A stretch of 64,000 bases of DNA, taken from NCBI GenBank assembly GCA_002418205.1, contig DIDP01000031.1:11849-75848 (forward strand), in the 5' to 3' direction. Shown here piece after piece: positions 1 through 8,703 of this stretch (positions are counted from its first letter, which is position 1; the number at the start of each line of letters is the position of its first letter). Source of the DNA: Anaerolineales bacterium UBA5797 (lineage in GTDB: Bacteria; Chloroflexota; Anaerolineae; Anaerolineales; Villigracilaceae). The notes under the pieces are model-generated. The model saw only the letters and a program-made list of their open reading frames with translations. It searched no databases and was not told the DNA's origin. The translations under genes and the position numbers were made by a program.

Positions 1-1
1 C

Positions 2-1165
2 ATGAACCAGACATACGATGCCATTGTGATCGGTGCAGGAGTGATCGGGGCGAGCGTTGCATACAACCTGTCCCAGCGCGGGTTGAAGGTGTTGATCCTC
101 GAGCGAAAGTCTGTCGCGGCGGGCGCGACCGGTGCCTCGAGCGGCCTGGTCCGCATGCATTACGACATCGAAGTGGACTCCGCGCTGGCGTGGGGAAGTT
201 TCCAGTTCTTCCGAAACTGGCGTGAACGCATCGGCGGCGAATGCGGTTTCAAAAAGACCGGCTTCCTGCAGATCGTCGCACCGGAGAAGAACGCTCATCT
301 GCGCGCCAACGTCGCGATGCATAAACGGATCGGCATCCTCACGGAGGTGGTTACCGCCGACGAGGTGAGGAAGATCGCTCCGATGTTCAACACGGACAAT
401 TTCGAGCTGGCGGCATACGAGCCTGAGTCTGGGTATGCCGACCCGGTGTTGACGACCAATTCCTTTATCGAGAACGCCAAAGCGCGTGGGGCGGACTTGA
501 AGCAGGATTGCGAGGTGACGGGAATCCGCGTCAGTGGGGGAAAGGTGGTGGGTGTGGATTCAGGCAAAGGGTCGTTCGACGCGCCGGTCGTTGTCAACTG
601 CGCGGGGACGTTCGCAGGTCGCATTGCGAAATTGGTCGATGTCGAGATTCCCCTCGATACGTGGACACATGATGTGGCATTCGTGAAGCGTCCGTCGAAG
701 GTTGGGATGCATCCGACGGTGATCGATGATGTGCTTTCGATGTATTTCCGCCCGGAGGGTGAGTTGACCCTGGTCGCGCTCGAAGATGATAATCGTATGG
801 GTGAACCGCCCGAATCGGATTTGAGCCGCGTGGACCCTGAGTTCGTGATGCGTGCCATCGACCGCATCTGCCAGCGCATCGGCGATATGGAAGAGGGCGC
901 GCTCCACTCGACCCACGTGGGACGGGATGGCTTGACTCCAGATCAGCGCGCGGTGATGGACAAGGCGGGCCCTGACGGTTTTTATGTTGCCTGCGGTTTT
1001 AGCGGCACGGGATTCAAGTTGTCGCCCGCGGTGGGCGTGTGCATGAGCGAGTTGATCCTGGATGGGAGGGCGAAGTTGGTGGATATATCCTCGCTGAATT
1101 TGGATCGCTTTGCGCGAGGTGAATTGTTGCGCGGTGAACATTCGTATGGGGATATTTGGAAGTAA
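2..1165 (+). CDS. FAD-dependent oxidoreductase, DAO/sarcosine oxidase-like
   Basis: 387-residue flavoprotein of the D-amino-acid oxidase (DAO) superfamily, expected to oxidise a secondary or tertiary amine in the cytoplasm. The N-terminus carries the Rossmann FAD-binding motif GAGVIG (residues 11-16), followed by an acidic residue ending the second strand (LILE). The C-terminal GFSGTGFKLSPAVG segment is the usual second FAD contact of sarcosine oxidase beta/glycine oxidase-like enzymes. The ATG at base 2 lies at the normal distance before the Rossmann motif, so the gene is probably complete, although its upstream region is outside the window. Substrate cannot be read from sequence. A strong hairpin follows the stop codon. 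Confidence 0.85.
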   Translation: MNQTYDAIVIGAGVIGASVAYNLSQRGLKVLILERKSVAAGATGASSGLVRMHYDIEVDSALAWGSFQFFRNWRERIGGECGFKKTGFLQIVAPEKNAHLRANVAMHKRIGILTEVVTADEVRKIAPMFNTDNFELAAYEPESGYADPVLTTNSFIENAKARGADLKQDCEVTGIRVSGGKVVGVDSGKGSFDAPVVVNCAGTFAGRIAKLVDVEIPLDTWTHDVAFVKRPSKVGMHPTVIDDVLSMYFRPEGELTLVALEDDNRMGEPPESDLSRVDPEFVMRAIDRICQRIGDMEEGALHSTHVGRDGLTPDQRAVMDKAGPDGFYVACGFSGTGFKLSPAVGVCMSELILDGRAKLVDISSLNLDRFARGELLRGEHSYGDIWK

Positions 1166-1189
1166 GTGCGGACAATGTTTCAAAGAGCG

Positions 1190-1217
1190 TCTACGCCCCG
1201 GTAATCCGGGGCGTAGA
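1190..1217. terminator. Perfect hairpin between convergent genes
   Basis: Twelve-base-pair perfect stem (TCTACGCCCCGG / CCGGGGCGTAGA) with a TAAT loop, 25 bases after the stop of the FAD oxidoreductase and 28 bases before the stop of the convergent PKD gene. It probably ends transcription from both sides, though the flanking T-runs are short (GTTTG on plus, CTCTTTG on minus). Confidence 0.6.
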
Positions 1218-1245
1218 GTTTGTCGACTGTTACTGCATTGCAAAT

Positions 1246-3288
1246 CTACTTTTTATGGACAACGATCGAGCCTCCGCCGATTGGCTGATCCATGCCGTTG
1301 TCGTAGACAACCTCCTCTGTCGTTGCATCCCAGATCTTGATGCGGAAGGTGTCCGGAGAACCGTCACCAGCCCAGATCATGAATCCGTAGTTGCCGGCGC
1401 CGTTGATCGTCCCGTATCCTTTGAACTGGGCATTTGTACCTCCCTGATTGACGACCAGCCAGTCATAACTGTCGCTGTGGAAGTTCAGACCACCAGCCTT
1501 GAACTGGAATTCGGTCGTGCCTTCAGGGATGGAGGCGCCCTTCTTGTACTTCGAGACGAAGCCGAAGGTTGCTTTGCCGGTGGGAGCTACGGGCACAAAC
1601 AGTTGATGATTATCAACCTGGATGCCGCTTGTAACGTCAATGTGAGTAAACCACGAATAGCGGTTTCCTCCAACTTCACCAGGGATCGTGTCGGCGACAT
1701 TCTCACGGGTGGCAGTCCATAGGGTGTTGCCGCCAGAATCGAGAAGGTTCAGATCAACTGCAAGATATCCACCAGCATCACGGAATACATGTTGGAGGGT
1801 ATACCATCCTGCGGATGTCACGATGTAATAGTTGCCGCCGTTATCGTTGACCAGTTTATAGGGATTTGTGTAGAAGTCGGCATTGTTACTTCCATTTACG
1901 AGCAATGCCTGCCCTGTGATGGGACCAAAGTTTTCAACCACACCAACATGGAAGATGTAGTCACGCTGATGGTTGCCGTCCGATCCGCTGGCGGCAACTG
2001 AATAGTCAAAACCCTGCCCTGACGGCCACGCGGGATCCAGATAAACGTCAATTTCGGCAATCCATGTACCAGGCCAATTACTTCGATATCCATCAAACCG
2101 GGAGAAAGGACCACTGCTTTCATCACCAAAGAAAGTGGCAATACCATTGGATACTTCGCTATTGCCGTACCATGCATCATCGTTGTCGAACCAACCTGAG
2201 TCGCCAAGTGAGAAATCTTGATCCCATACTAAAGTTGAAATCGGTGTCATTGCCCCATCGGGCGAATCGATCCACCCGCCGCCGGTGACGAATCCGCCGC
2301 TCGGGTCATAGACGACGACGGTTGTACATTCTTCAGCCGAGTTGACAGATCCATCATTGACGATCAGGCAGACATCATAAATATCGGGGATTGTATAGCT
2401 GTGCGATGGCGTGGCGCCGGAACCAAAGTTGCCATCACCGAAGTCCCATGTGTAGGTCAATGGATTGTTGTCGGGGTCGGATGAACCTGTCCCGTCGAAA
2501 ACAATGTCTGTGTTGACCGCTCCAAGGTAGGGCCCGCCGGGGTTGGCTGTGGGAGGTTGGTTGGGAGGTGTGGGCTCGAAGTCGTATGTGGTTGCGTCAC
2601 CCATGAAGCTAACCAGCAACTCATCAACAGCACCGCTAAATTGTCCGACCCAGCCGGAGCCGACATTGAATCCGAGACCATACTTAATTTTGGCATTGGG
2701 GTTGTTTGCAACTATGGTATTCCAGGATACAAAGGAGTTGAATGCTTGCGGTACTCCAGGTATTGCCTTTGTTGACCACCAAATTGCATTCCCTGAATTG
2801 AAGGCATCCCACTGCTGCCAGGTGTCGGTCAGCATTGCCCCAACCCCGCCAGGTTGATAAACAGGTTCAAATACCAGGGTTGTATAGCTGGAACCATCTC
2901 CAACATAATCAACTTCGATGTTGAGTGATATGGTTTGTGCGCTCGAATTGGTCGAAGCAGATGAGCGATATGCCCAGTAACTTAGACCATCCAGATCGCT
3001 TAATTTGGCGCCTATATGACTGTAATTGAATAACTGAGCTTTTGCGTTACCGGTGCCGTATATATCTGTCGTTGTCATTTGTAAACTGCCGATGCCCAAT
3101 GGAGCCGTTCCGGGTCCCGGGATAAATGAACTGGCTCCGCCGCTACGAGTATCGTTGGTGAGCCAGTTGACACCAACATCGCTGGACATTACCGTAACTG
3201 TTCCGGCTGCTCCAACGCTCAGTGCTGGCACCGCTGCCATCAGAAGCGCCAGGACAACGAAAATGCTAAAGGCTTTATTGACTTTCAT
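1246..3288 (-). CDS. Secreted PKD-domain protein with conserved C-terminal surface domain
   Basis: 680-residue exported protein. I start at the ATG at 3288, not at 3330, because a GGAGG box lies just upstream and this start opens directly onto a signal peptide (lysine, then about 20 hydrophobic residues ending ALSVGAAG). Residues about 40-230 form a beta-rich lectin-like region; a PKD domain follows (NQPPTANPGGPY ... WDFGDG ... SHSY), then the FVTGGGWI motif often seen after such domains. The end (from about TGKATFGFVSKYKKG to FRIKIWD) resembles a C-terminal domain recurring in secreted proteins of Chloroflexi-type bacteria (from memory). It probably acts at the cell surface or in the matrix; ligand unknown. 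Expression is likely controlled by the structured leader at 3380-3510. Confidence 0.8.
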   Translation of the reverse strand: MKVNKAFSIFVVLALLMAAVPALSVGAAGTVTVMSSDVGVNWLTNDTRSGGASSFIPGPGTAPLGIGSLQMTTTDIYGTGNAKAQLFNYSHIGAKLSDLDGLSYWAYRSSASTNSSAQTISLNIEVDYVGDGSSYTTLVFEPVYQPGGVGAMLTDTWQQWDAFNSGNAIWWSTKAIPGVPQAFNSFVSWNTIVANNPNAKIKYGLGFNVGSGWVGQFSGAVDELLVSFMGDATTYDFEPTPPNQPPTANPGGPYLGAVNTDIVFDGTGSSDPDNNPLTYTWDFGDGNFGSGATPSHSYTIPDIYDVCLIVNDGSVNSAEECTTVVVYDPSGGFVTGGGWIDSPDGAMTPISTLVWDQDFSLGDSGWFDNDDAWYGNSEVSNGIATFFGDESSGPFSRFDGYRSNWPGTWIAEIDVYLDPAWPSGQGFDYSVAASGSDGNHQRDYIFHVGVVENFGPITGQALLVNGSNNADFYTNPYKLVNDNGGNYYIVTSAGWYTLQHVFRDAGGYLAVDLNLLDSGGNTLWTATRENVADTIPGEVGGNRYSWFTHIDVTSGIQVDNHQLFVPVAPTGKATFGFVSKYKKGASIPEGTTEFQFKAGGLNFHSDSYDWLVVNQGGTNAQFKGYGTINGAGNYGFMIWAGDGSPDTFRIKIWDATTEEVVYDNGMDQPIGGGSIVVHKK

Positions 3289-3341
3289 TTTTCCTCCTAA
3301 AGAAAAACGAACAATTGATTTGAACGACACGAACGTACACG

Positions 3342-3371
3342 TTAAACACGCCCCTGCTTATTCGATATCAT
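3342..3371 (-). other. Nine-codon candidate leader ORF behind an extended Shine-Dalgarno
   Basis: In the leader of the PKD gene the sequence AAAGGAGGTGATG occurs, nearly the full complement of the 16S rRNA 3' end. The ATG in it opens a nine-codon reading frame (MISNKQGRV) ending 54 bases before the PKD start. The spacing between GGAGG and this ATG is only two bases, which is short, so the box may serve another purpose such as a ribosome standby site. Translation is speculative. Confidence 0.25.
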
Positions 3372-3379
3372 CACCTCCT

Positions 3380-3510
3380 TTCTGAAAACAAAAAACCGGC
3401 AATAACTGCCGGTTTCGCTATTGGCTCCCCAGAGATAATCCCCTTCGTTGTGAAGGTTGAGCGACCAAACTGTATCCCTGGTTCTTCGCTCCCTTTTGAA
3501 CCATATTCAA
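3380..3510 (-). promoter_or_regulatory. Structured 5' leader with internal terminator (unassigned riboswitch/attenuator candidate)
   Basis: Reading the minus strand upstream of the PKD gene, several helices occur in order: GGTTC/GAACC (from 3502); an overlapping GAGCGA/TCGCTC helix (3491-3486 with 3464-3459); CCTTC/GAAGG with a five-base loop (3456-3442); and an intrinsic terminator (3415-3387). The first two helices share bases and so are mutually exclusive, as expected of a switch. I compared it from memory with c-di-GMP, c-di-AMP, SAM, TPP and cobalamin classes and could not match any, so no ligand is proposed. Confidence 0.5.
3387..3415 (-). terminator. Intrinsic terminator inside the PKD-gene leader
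   Basis: Nine-base-pair stem AAACCGGCA / TGCCGGTTT with a five-base loop, followed on the minus strand by TTTTTTG then TTTTC. It lies about 100 bases before the PKD start codon with no gene between, so it can only act as a premature, regulated terminator of that transcript or as the end of a short leader RNA. Confidence 0.7.
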
Positions 3511-3663
3511 TTTTCCCCGACGAGAGGTCAACAAATAATGTGTAAAAACTTTACAATAATTGCCCATATTTTTCAAGTGATTAACGTAATAAAAAGGTTA
3601 CAACGATTCTGAAATCGATCCATCGTGTTTAGAGCATCCATTTTTCAGATCGTCCTTCCAAGC

Positions 3664-3669
3664 TATAAT
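3664..3669 (+). promoter_or_regulatory. -10 box for leaderless ligA mRNA
   Basis: An exact TATAAT lies six bases before the ligA ATG. Transcription from it would begin at or within a base or two of the A of the start codon. No Shine-Dalgarno sequence is present. The -35 region (TTTTTC near 3641) is poor. Confidence 0.6.
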
Positions 3670-3675
3670 TATCCC

Positions 3676-5733
3676 ATGAACACAAATTCACTTCGTTCCC
3701 GTTACGAGAAACTCAAGTCGGAGATCCATGCCCACAATTACCGGTATCACGTGCTGGATGCGCCCGTGGTCAGCGACCTGGAATACGACAAATTATTAAA
3801 CGAACTCAAGCAGATCGAATCTGAGCACCCGGATTGGGTGACTCCGGATTCGCCCACGCAGCGCGCGGGAGCCAAACCTGCCGACCGTTTCGACAAGGTC
3901 CGCCACCCCGCGCCGATCCTTTCGCTGGCGAATGCATTCGGCGCGGACGATGCGCGCGCCTGGTTCGAGCGGATCAGGAAACTCGATGACCGCGTGGAAA
4001 AGGCGAGGTTCGTCGTCGAGCCGAAGATCGACGGTTTATCGGTTGTGCTCCATTACCGCGATGGACTCTTCGTGCAGGGCGCGACGCGCGGCGACGGGGA
4101 AGTGGGTGAGGACATCACATCCAATTTGCGGACGGTGCGTGCGATCCCGTTGAAGATACCGGTGGAGGCAAAAGCCAAAATAACGGTACCCGATTATCTG
4201 GTCGTGCGAGGCGAGGCGTTCATCCCGATCAGGGAATTCGAGGAGTTGAACCGCAAACTCGAGGAGGCGGGCGAGAAGACATATCTCAATCCGAGGAATA
4301 CCGCGGCGGGATCATTGCGTCAGCTTGATCCGAAGTTGACCGCTGCACGCCCGATCACGCTGCTGGTATATCAGATTGTCCATGCCGAGGGCGGGGAGGT
4401 GCCGGCGAGTCAATGGGAGATCTTGGAATATCTCAAGGCGCTGGGTTTCCCGGTGACGGATGTGGCGAAGCGTTTCGATACCCTGGAAAAAGCGATTGCC
4501 TACACAGAGACCTGGGATGAAAAACGCGATGAACTTTCGTATGAAGCCGATGGCATGGTCATCAAGATCGACGATCTGACCCTTGCCGCGGAACTTGGTT
4601 TCGTGGGCAAGGATCCGCGCGGCGCGGTGGCGTTCAAGTTCCCGGCGCGCGAGGTGACCACGCAATTATTGGATATCCGCGTCAGCGTGGGGCGGACGGG
4701 CGTGTTGATACCGAATGCCGTGCTCGAGCCGGTCGAGATCGGCGGGGTTGTTGTCGAACGCGCCACCTTGCATAACTTCGATTACATCGCGGAAAAGGAC
4801 ATTCGCGTGGGTGATCGCGTGTTGGTCAAGCGCGCGGGAGAGGTGATCCCTTATGTGATCGGTCCCGTTGTGGATGCGCGTACGGGAAAAGAAAAGAAAT
4901 ACAAGCCGCCGACGAAGTGTCCTGCCTGCGGTCAGCCTGTGGAGCATTTCGAAGGCGAGGTGGCGTGGTACTGCGTCAATGCCGCCTGCCCCGCGCAGTT
5001 GGTGCGCAACGTGGAACATTTCGTCTCACGCGGCGCGATGGATATCGTCGGGCTGGGTTCGAAGATCGTTGAAAAATTGATCGAGACCGAAAAGGTCAAA
5101 GACGTGGCGGATATTTACACGTTGACCCGCGCCGACATCCTCGATGCGGTCACGAAGAAGGATCGCAAGACGGAGAAGGAGCCGCCCGGCAAGATCGCGG
5201 ACAATCTTTTGTCGGCGATCGAAGCCTCCAGAAGCCAGCCGTTGAGTCGTTTGATCACTGCCCTGGGGATCCGCGGTGTGGGCGAAGTGATCGCGGGCGA
5301 CCTGGCGCGTCATTATGCGGACCTGGATGCGCTCGCCAAAGCCAAAGCCGACGACCTGATGCAGATCGAGGGGCTGGGTCCGAACATTGCCGAGTCCATT
5401 GTGGATTGGTTCGCACGTCCGTTCAACCAGAAGGTGTTGAAGAAACTCAAATCGGCAGGGATGTGGCCCAAAGGCGGAGAGACCGCAGGGAAGAGTCAGG
5501 TATCGGACGCGTTCGCGGGGTTGACGTTCGTGGTCACCGGCACGCTTCCCACCTTCTCACGCGACGATGCGAAGGCGTTCATCGAGTCACATGGCGGCAA
5601 GGTGACGGACAGCGTCAGTAAGAAGACGAGCTATCTTGTTCTGGGCGAAAACCCCGGCTCGAAGTTCGAGAAGGCGAAGTCGCTGGGGGTCAAGATCATC
5701 GGCGAAGAGGAATTGAGAAAACTGGCGGGATGA
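3676..5733 (+). CDS. ligA: NAD-dependent DNA ligase LigA
   Basis: 685-residue NAD+-dependent DNA ligase that seals nicks in replication and repair. The order is standard: Ia domain (HNYRYHVLDAP), adenylation domain with catalytic lysine in KIDG (K117), OB fold, four-cysteine zinc finger (CPACG ... YCVNAACP, from C415), helix-hairpin-helix repeats (GIRGVGEVIAG, IEGLGPNIAES) and a C-terminal BRCT domain (GLTFVVTGTLP). Length is typical. I choose the ATG at 3676: the upstream extension (from 3625) is not part of the family and a TATAAT box occupies that stretch. A charged insert of about 10 residues (KKDRKTEKEP) precedes the helix-hairpin-helix region. Confidence 0.97.
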   Translation: MNTNSLRSRYEKLKSEIHAHNYRYHVLDAPVVSDLEYDKLLNELKQIESEHPDWVTPDSPTQRAGAKPADRFDKVRHPAPILSLANAFGADDARAWFERIRKLDDRVEKARFVVEPKIDGLSVVLHYRDGLFVQGATRGDGEVGEDITSNLRTVRAIPLKIPVEAKAKITVPDYLVVRGEAFIPIREFEELNRKLEEAGEKTYLNPRNTAAGSLRQLDPKLTAARPITLLVYQIVHAEGGEVPASQWEILEYLKALGFPVTDVAKRFDTLEKAIAYTETWDEKRDELSYEADGMVIKIDDLTLAAELGFVGKDPRGAVAFKFPAREVTTQLLDIRVSVGRTGVLIPNAVLEPVEIGGVVVERATLHNFDYIAEKDIRVGDRVLVKRAGEVIPYVIGPVVDARTGKEKKYKPPTKCPACGQPVEHFEGEVAWYCVNAACPAQLVRNVEHFVSRGAMDIVGLGSKIVEKLIETEKVKDVADIYTLTRADILDAVTKKDRKTEKEPPGKIADNLLSAIEASRSQPLSRLITALGIRGVGEVIAGDLARHYADLDALAKAKADDLMQIEGLGPNIAESIVDWFARPFNQKVLKKLKSAGMWPKGGETAGKSQVSDAFAGLTFVVTGTLPTFSRDDAKAFIESHGGKVTDSVSKKTSYLVLGENPGSKFEKAKSLGVKIIGEEELRKLAG

Positions 5734-5746
5734 TTATTAGTCTCTG

Positions 5747-5813
5747 ACCACAGAGACACGAAGACACGAAGAAAGCCGTTAAAGATCTCGGTGTCTCTGT
5801 GCCTCCGCGGTTA
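5747..5813. repeat. Palindromic dispersed repeat, ACCACAGAGACAC type
   Basis: Imperfect inverted repeat: ACCACAGAGACACGAAG on one arm and GGTGTCTCTGTGCCTCCGC on the other. Related copies lie at 14867-14932 and, inside thiP, at 56997-57058. No open reading frame; behaves as a small non-coding, fold-back element. Confidence 0.75.
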
Positions 5814-5824
5814 GGAGCTCTTTA

Positions 5825-5884
5825 TGATAAAATCCAACCCGTTTTGACACAAAGGACGCCTTGGGGGAGCACCGAGCCTTTGTG
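5825..5884 (+). promoter_or_regulatory. Putative promoter and two-tier stem-loop leader of the SulP gene
   Basis: TGATAAAAT (5825-5833) is an extended -10 candidate. Downstream, an eight-base-pair stem CACAAAGG/CCTTTGTG (5848-5855 with 5877-5884) encloses a second helix CTTGG/CCGAG, leaving about 28 bases to the start codon. The nested helices suggest a regulatory leader; no known class recognised. Confidence 0.35.
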
Positions 5885-5912
5885 AATCTATTTCTTTCGG
5901 AGAAAACAAATC

Positions 5913-7568
5913 ATGCCACGTCGTTCATTGGCTCGTCTTTACAAAGACGAGTTCTCAGGCTATTCGCCCGCCAAATTCCAACAGGACCTGCTCGCAGGCC
6001 TCACGGTTGCCGCGGTGGCGTTGCCGCTTGCCCTCGCGTTCGGGGTGTCATCGGGCGCATCCGCTGCGGCGGGATTGGTCACTGCCATCCTTGCGGGTTT
6101 CCTCATGGGCGCGCTCACTGGCGCCCCGTTCCAGATCAGCGGCCCCACGGGCGCGATGTCCGCGGTGCTGATCGTGCTCGTCCAGCGTTACGGCCTCGAA
6201 GGCATCTGGGTCGCGGGCTTGTTCTCGGGCGCGCTCCTGCTCCTCATCGGCCTGCTGCGCCTCGGGCGCTTCATCGCCTTCATCCCTGCGCCTGTCATCA
6301 GCGGCTTCACCTCGGGCATCGCCCTCATCATCTTCATCGGTCAGATCGACAACTTCCTCGGCGTCAAGACCCCCGCCGTCGAGACCGCTGCGGGGAAATT
6401 CCTCGGATACTTTCAAGGCGGATTCACCCCCAGTCTCCAATCGCTGACTCTCGGACTCGTGGTCATTGCGACGATCCTGTTCATGCCGAAAAAATGGACG
6501 GCGCGTTTCCCTGCTTCGCTCCTCGGCCTCATCCTTGCCACGCTTCTCAACTGGACTGTCGGCTGGTCCGCCCCAACCATCGGAGCCATCCCGCAGTCTC
6601 TTCTCCTCAATGACCGCCTCAGCCTTGCCAATGTCCCCTGGCAGAATCTTCCCGATTTCATTGCCCCCATCCTGACCATCACCGCGCTCGGCGCAGTGGA
6701 ATCGCTGTTGGCAGGCGCAGTCGGTTCCAATATGACGGGCATCCGCATGCAGGCGAACCAGGAACTGATCGCGCAGGGCATGGGCAACATGCTCATCCCG
6801 TTCTTCGGTGGTATCCCTGCCACGGCGGCGATCGCACGTTCCAGTGTGGGGATCAAATCCGGCGGGCAGACGCGCCTAGTGAGCATTGTCCATGCGGTGG
6901 GGTTGTTGCTGTCCATGTTCCTGCTCGCGCCGTTCATGAGCCGCATCCCTTTGGCGGCATTGGCTGGCGTGTTGATGGTAACCGCTGTCCGCATGAACGA
7001 ATGGGACGCCATCAAATTCATCTTCGGCAGGCGCTTCAAGACCGACATGATCGCCTTCACCGTCACGATGCTGGCGACTATTGTCCTCGATCTGACGCAA
7101 GCCATTCTGATCGGCTCCTTCCTTGCCGGAGCGGTCTTCCTCAACAAGATCGCCAGCATAGACATCTCCCTGCAGGATATGGACACCGATCGTCTCAAAC
7201 AAAAGGGCATCGAGACAGCCGGCAAATGCCGGCATGTACGGGTGGCATTCCTCACCGGTCCGTTGTTCTTCGCGGCAACCGGTCAATTCAACGAGGCATT
7301 TCAAAACCTGAAAGACACGCATGCGATGATTTTGTCCATGCGCGGAGTCTCTTTGATCGATACGGCGGGACTGGAAGCCATTCACCGTCTACACGGACGC
7401 CTGCATAAGCAGGGCGGCACGCTCATGTTCGCGGGAGTCCATGAGAACGCGTACAATATGATGAAACGCGGCGGGCTGGTGGAACATGTCGGCGAGGAAA
7501 ATTTCTTCTGGTCCAGCGACCAGGCCATCGTTGAGGCGGAGAAGCGGGGCTGTAACTTTTGTTCATGA
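5913..7568 (+). CDS. SulP-family anion transporter with STAS domain
   Basis: 551-residue inner-membrane permease of the SLC26/SulP family, which moves sulfate, bicarbonate or other anions. Roughly 12-14 hydrophobic segments fill residues 25-410, with the family signature QISGPTGAMSAVLIVL near residue 72-87 and the conserved NMLIPFFGGIPATAAIARSS segment. The C-terminus (about 440-551) is a STAS domain (LSMRGVSLIDTAGLEAI) that regulates transport. The ATG at 5913 has a GGAG box and matches the usual N-terminus. Substrate cannot be assigned; bicarbonate is possible. Confidence 0.9.
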   Translation: MPRRSLARLYKDEFSGYSPAKFQQDLLAGLTVAAVALPLALAFGVSSGASAAAGLVTAILAGFLMGALTGAPFQISGPTGAMSAVLIVLVQRYGLEGIWVAGLFSGALLLLIGLLRLGRFIAFIPAPVISGFTSGIALIIFIGQIDNFLGVKTPAVETAAGKFLGYFQGGFTPSLQSLTLGLVVIATILFMPKKWTARFPASLLGLILATLLNWTVGWSAPTIGAIPQSLLLNDRLSLANVPWQNLPDFIAPILTITALGAVESLLAGAVGSNMTGIRMQANQELIAQGMGNMLIPFFGGIPATAAIARSSVGIKSGGQTRLVSIVHAVGLLLSMFLLAPFMSRIPLAALAGVLMVTAVRMNEWDAIKFIFGRRFKTDMIAFTVTMLATIVLDLTQAILIGSFLAGAVFLNKIASIDISLQDMDTDRLKQKGIETAGKCRHVRVAFLTGPLFFAATGQFNEAFQNLKDTHAMILSMRGVSLIDTAGLEAIHRLHGRLHKQGGTLMFAGVHENAYNMMKRGGLVEHVGEENFFWSSDQAIVEAEKRGCNFCS

Positions 7569-7578
7569 TATGATAAAA

Positions 7579-7609
7579 AGTGACGGTCACCTTCAAGGTG
7601 GCTGTCACT
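7579..7609. repeat. Near-perfect 15-bp fold-back repeat
   Basis: Arms AGTGACGGTCACCTT and AAGGTGGCTGTCACT around a one-base centre, eleven bases after the SulP stop. The arm AGGTGGCTGTCACT reappears in the brnTA terminator (30289-30331), so this is probably a dispersed element. It could also weakly terminate or protect the SulP transcript; no T-run follows. Confidence 0.6.
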
Positions 7610-7629
7610 CTGAAAGAAAGGCATTCATC

Positions 7630-8625
7630 ATGACCAAAACTCTCAAGTGGGGACTCCTCTCCACGGCGCGGATCAATCGTTCATTAATTCCACCGTTGCA
7701 GGTATCAAAACGGAATCATTTGCTGGCTGTGGCTTCACGTTCACAGGAGACGGCGGACGCGTATGCAAAAGAGAAAAAGATCGAGCGCGCGTACGGTTCG
7801 TATGAATCCCTGCTGGCTGATCCCGACATCGATGTGATCTACAACCCGCTCCCAAACCACCTGCACGCCGAATGGACGGTCAAAGCCGTGGAGGCGGGCA
7901 AGCACGTGCTGTGCGAAAAGCCGCTCGCCCTGCGCGTGGAGGAAGTGGACGCGATCCGATCCGCCGCACATAAACATGGACGCGTCGTGGCGGAGGCGTT
8001 CATGTATCGCCATCATCCGCAGACGCTCAAGGTGCTGGAGATCGTCAGAAGCGGTTCGCTCGGGACCTTGAAACTGATTCGCGGTTCTTTTAGCTTTATC
8101 CTGTCCCGCGAGGGGGACGTGCGCCTGAGCCCTGAAATGGGTGGTGGAAGCATCTGGGATGTGGGCTGTTATCCCATCAGTTATGCGCGGGCTGTCCTCG
8201 GGGAGGAACCGCTAGAGGTGTTTGGCTGGCAGGTTACGGGTCCGACCGGAATCGATGAAACGTTCGTCGGGCAGATGCGGTTCAGGGAGGATGTCCACGT
8301 GCAATTCGACTCCAGTTTCGTCATCCCGTTCCATTCGTTCATGGAGATCGTCGGCAGTGAAGGTACGCTGAACATCCCGCGGCCGTTCAAGCCCGGCGTC
8401 AACGAGAAGATCTACCTGACGCGCGGCGACAAGACCGAAACGATCACGGTCAAGGGGCAGGAACTTTACATCGGCGAAGTGGAGGACATGGCCGATGCGA
8501 TTTTGCTCGGCAGGGATGCGCTTGTGTCGTTGGATGACAGCCGTGCGAATGTGGCTGTCATCAATGCGTTGCTGGAGTCTGCGCGCACCGGGAAGCCCGT
8601 GAAAACCGATTCCGAAAATCCATAG
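7630..8625 (+). CDS. Gfo/Idh/MocA family oxidoreductase
   Basis: 331-residue NAD(P)-dependent sugar or polyol dehydrogenase of the glucose-fructose oxidoreductase family. The N-terminal Rossmann domain ends in the diagnostic EKPLA motif (CEKPLALRVEE), and the C-terminal half is the open beta-sheet substrate domain. The start at 7630 is chosen because MTKTLKWGLLSTARI is the natural start of the Rossmann strand; the longer frame from 7486 overlaps the SulP gene. The GLLSTARI variant and the family length fit dehydrogenases acting on dihydrodiols or sugars; exact substrate unknown. Confidence 0.88.
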   Translation: MTKTLKWGLLSTARINRSLIPPLQVSKRNHLLAVASRSQETADAYAKEKKIERAYGSYESLLADPDIDVIYNPLPNHLHAEWTVKAVEAGKHVLCEKPLALRVEEVDAIRSAAHKHGRVVAEAFMYRHHPQTLKVLEIVRSGSLGTLKLIRGSFSFILSREGDVRLSPEMGGGSIWDVGCYPISYARAVLGEEPLEVFGWQVTGPTGIDETFVGQMRFREDVHVQFDSSFVIPFHSFMEIVGSEGTLNIPRPFKPGVNEKIYLTRGDKTETITVKGQELYIGEVEDMADAILLGRDALVSLDDSRANVAVINALLESARTGKPVKTDSENP

Positions 8626-8645
8626 AGACATCGGAGACTTGTAAC

Positions 8646-8674
8646 TAGACAGAACGTGTTCCCTCTGCTACACT
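8646..8674 (+). promoter_or_regulatory. Sigma-70-type promoter for the alpha-oxoamine synthase gene
   Basis: TAGACA (8646-8651), 17-base spacer, TACACT (8669-8674) preceded by TGC, an extended -10. Transcription would start near 8681, leaving a short leader with a TGGAGG ribosome-binding site before the ATG at 8704. Confidence 0.65.
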
Positions 8675-8703
8675 TTTGCCAATAATTTTCTGGAGGCTTT
8701 CCC

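Noticed and set aside
3380..3510. Assignment of the PKD leader to c-di-GMP-I, c-di-AMP (ydaO) or cobalamin riboswitches
   Set aside because: None of the conserved core sequences of those classes could be found in the right order.
5861..6613. 250-codon frame overlapping the SulP gene start
   Set aside because: Different frame of SulP with proline/arginine/histidine-rich translation typical of a shadow.
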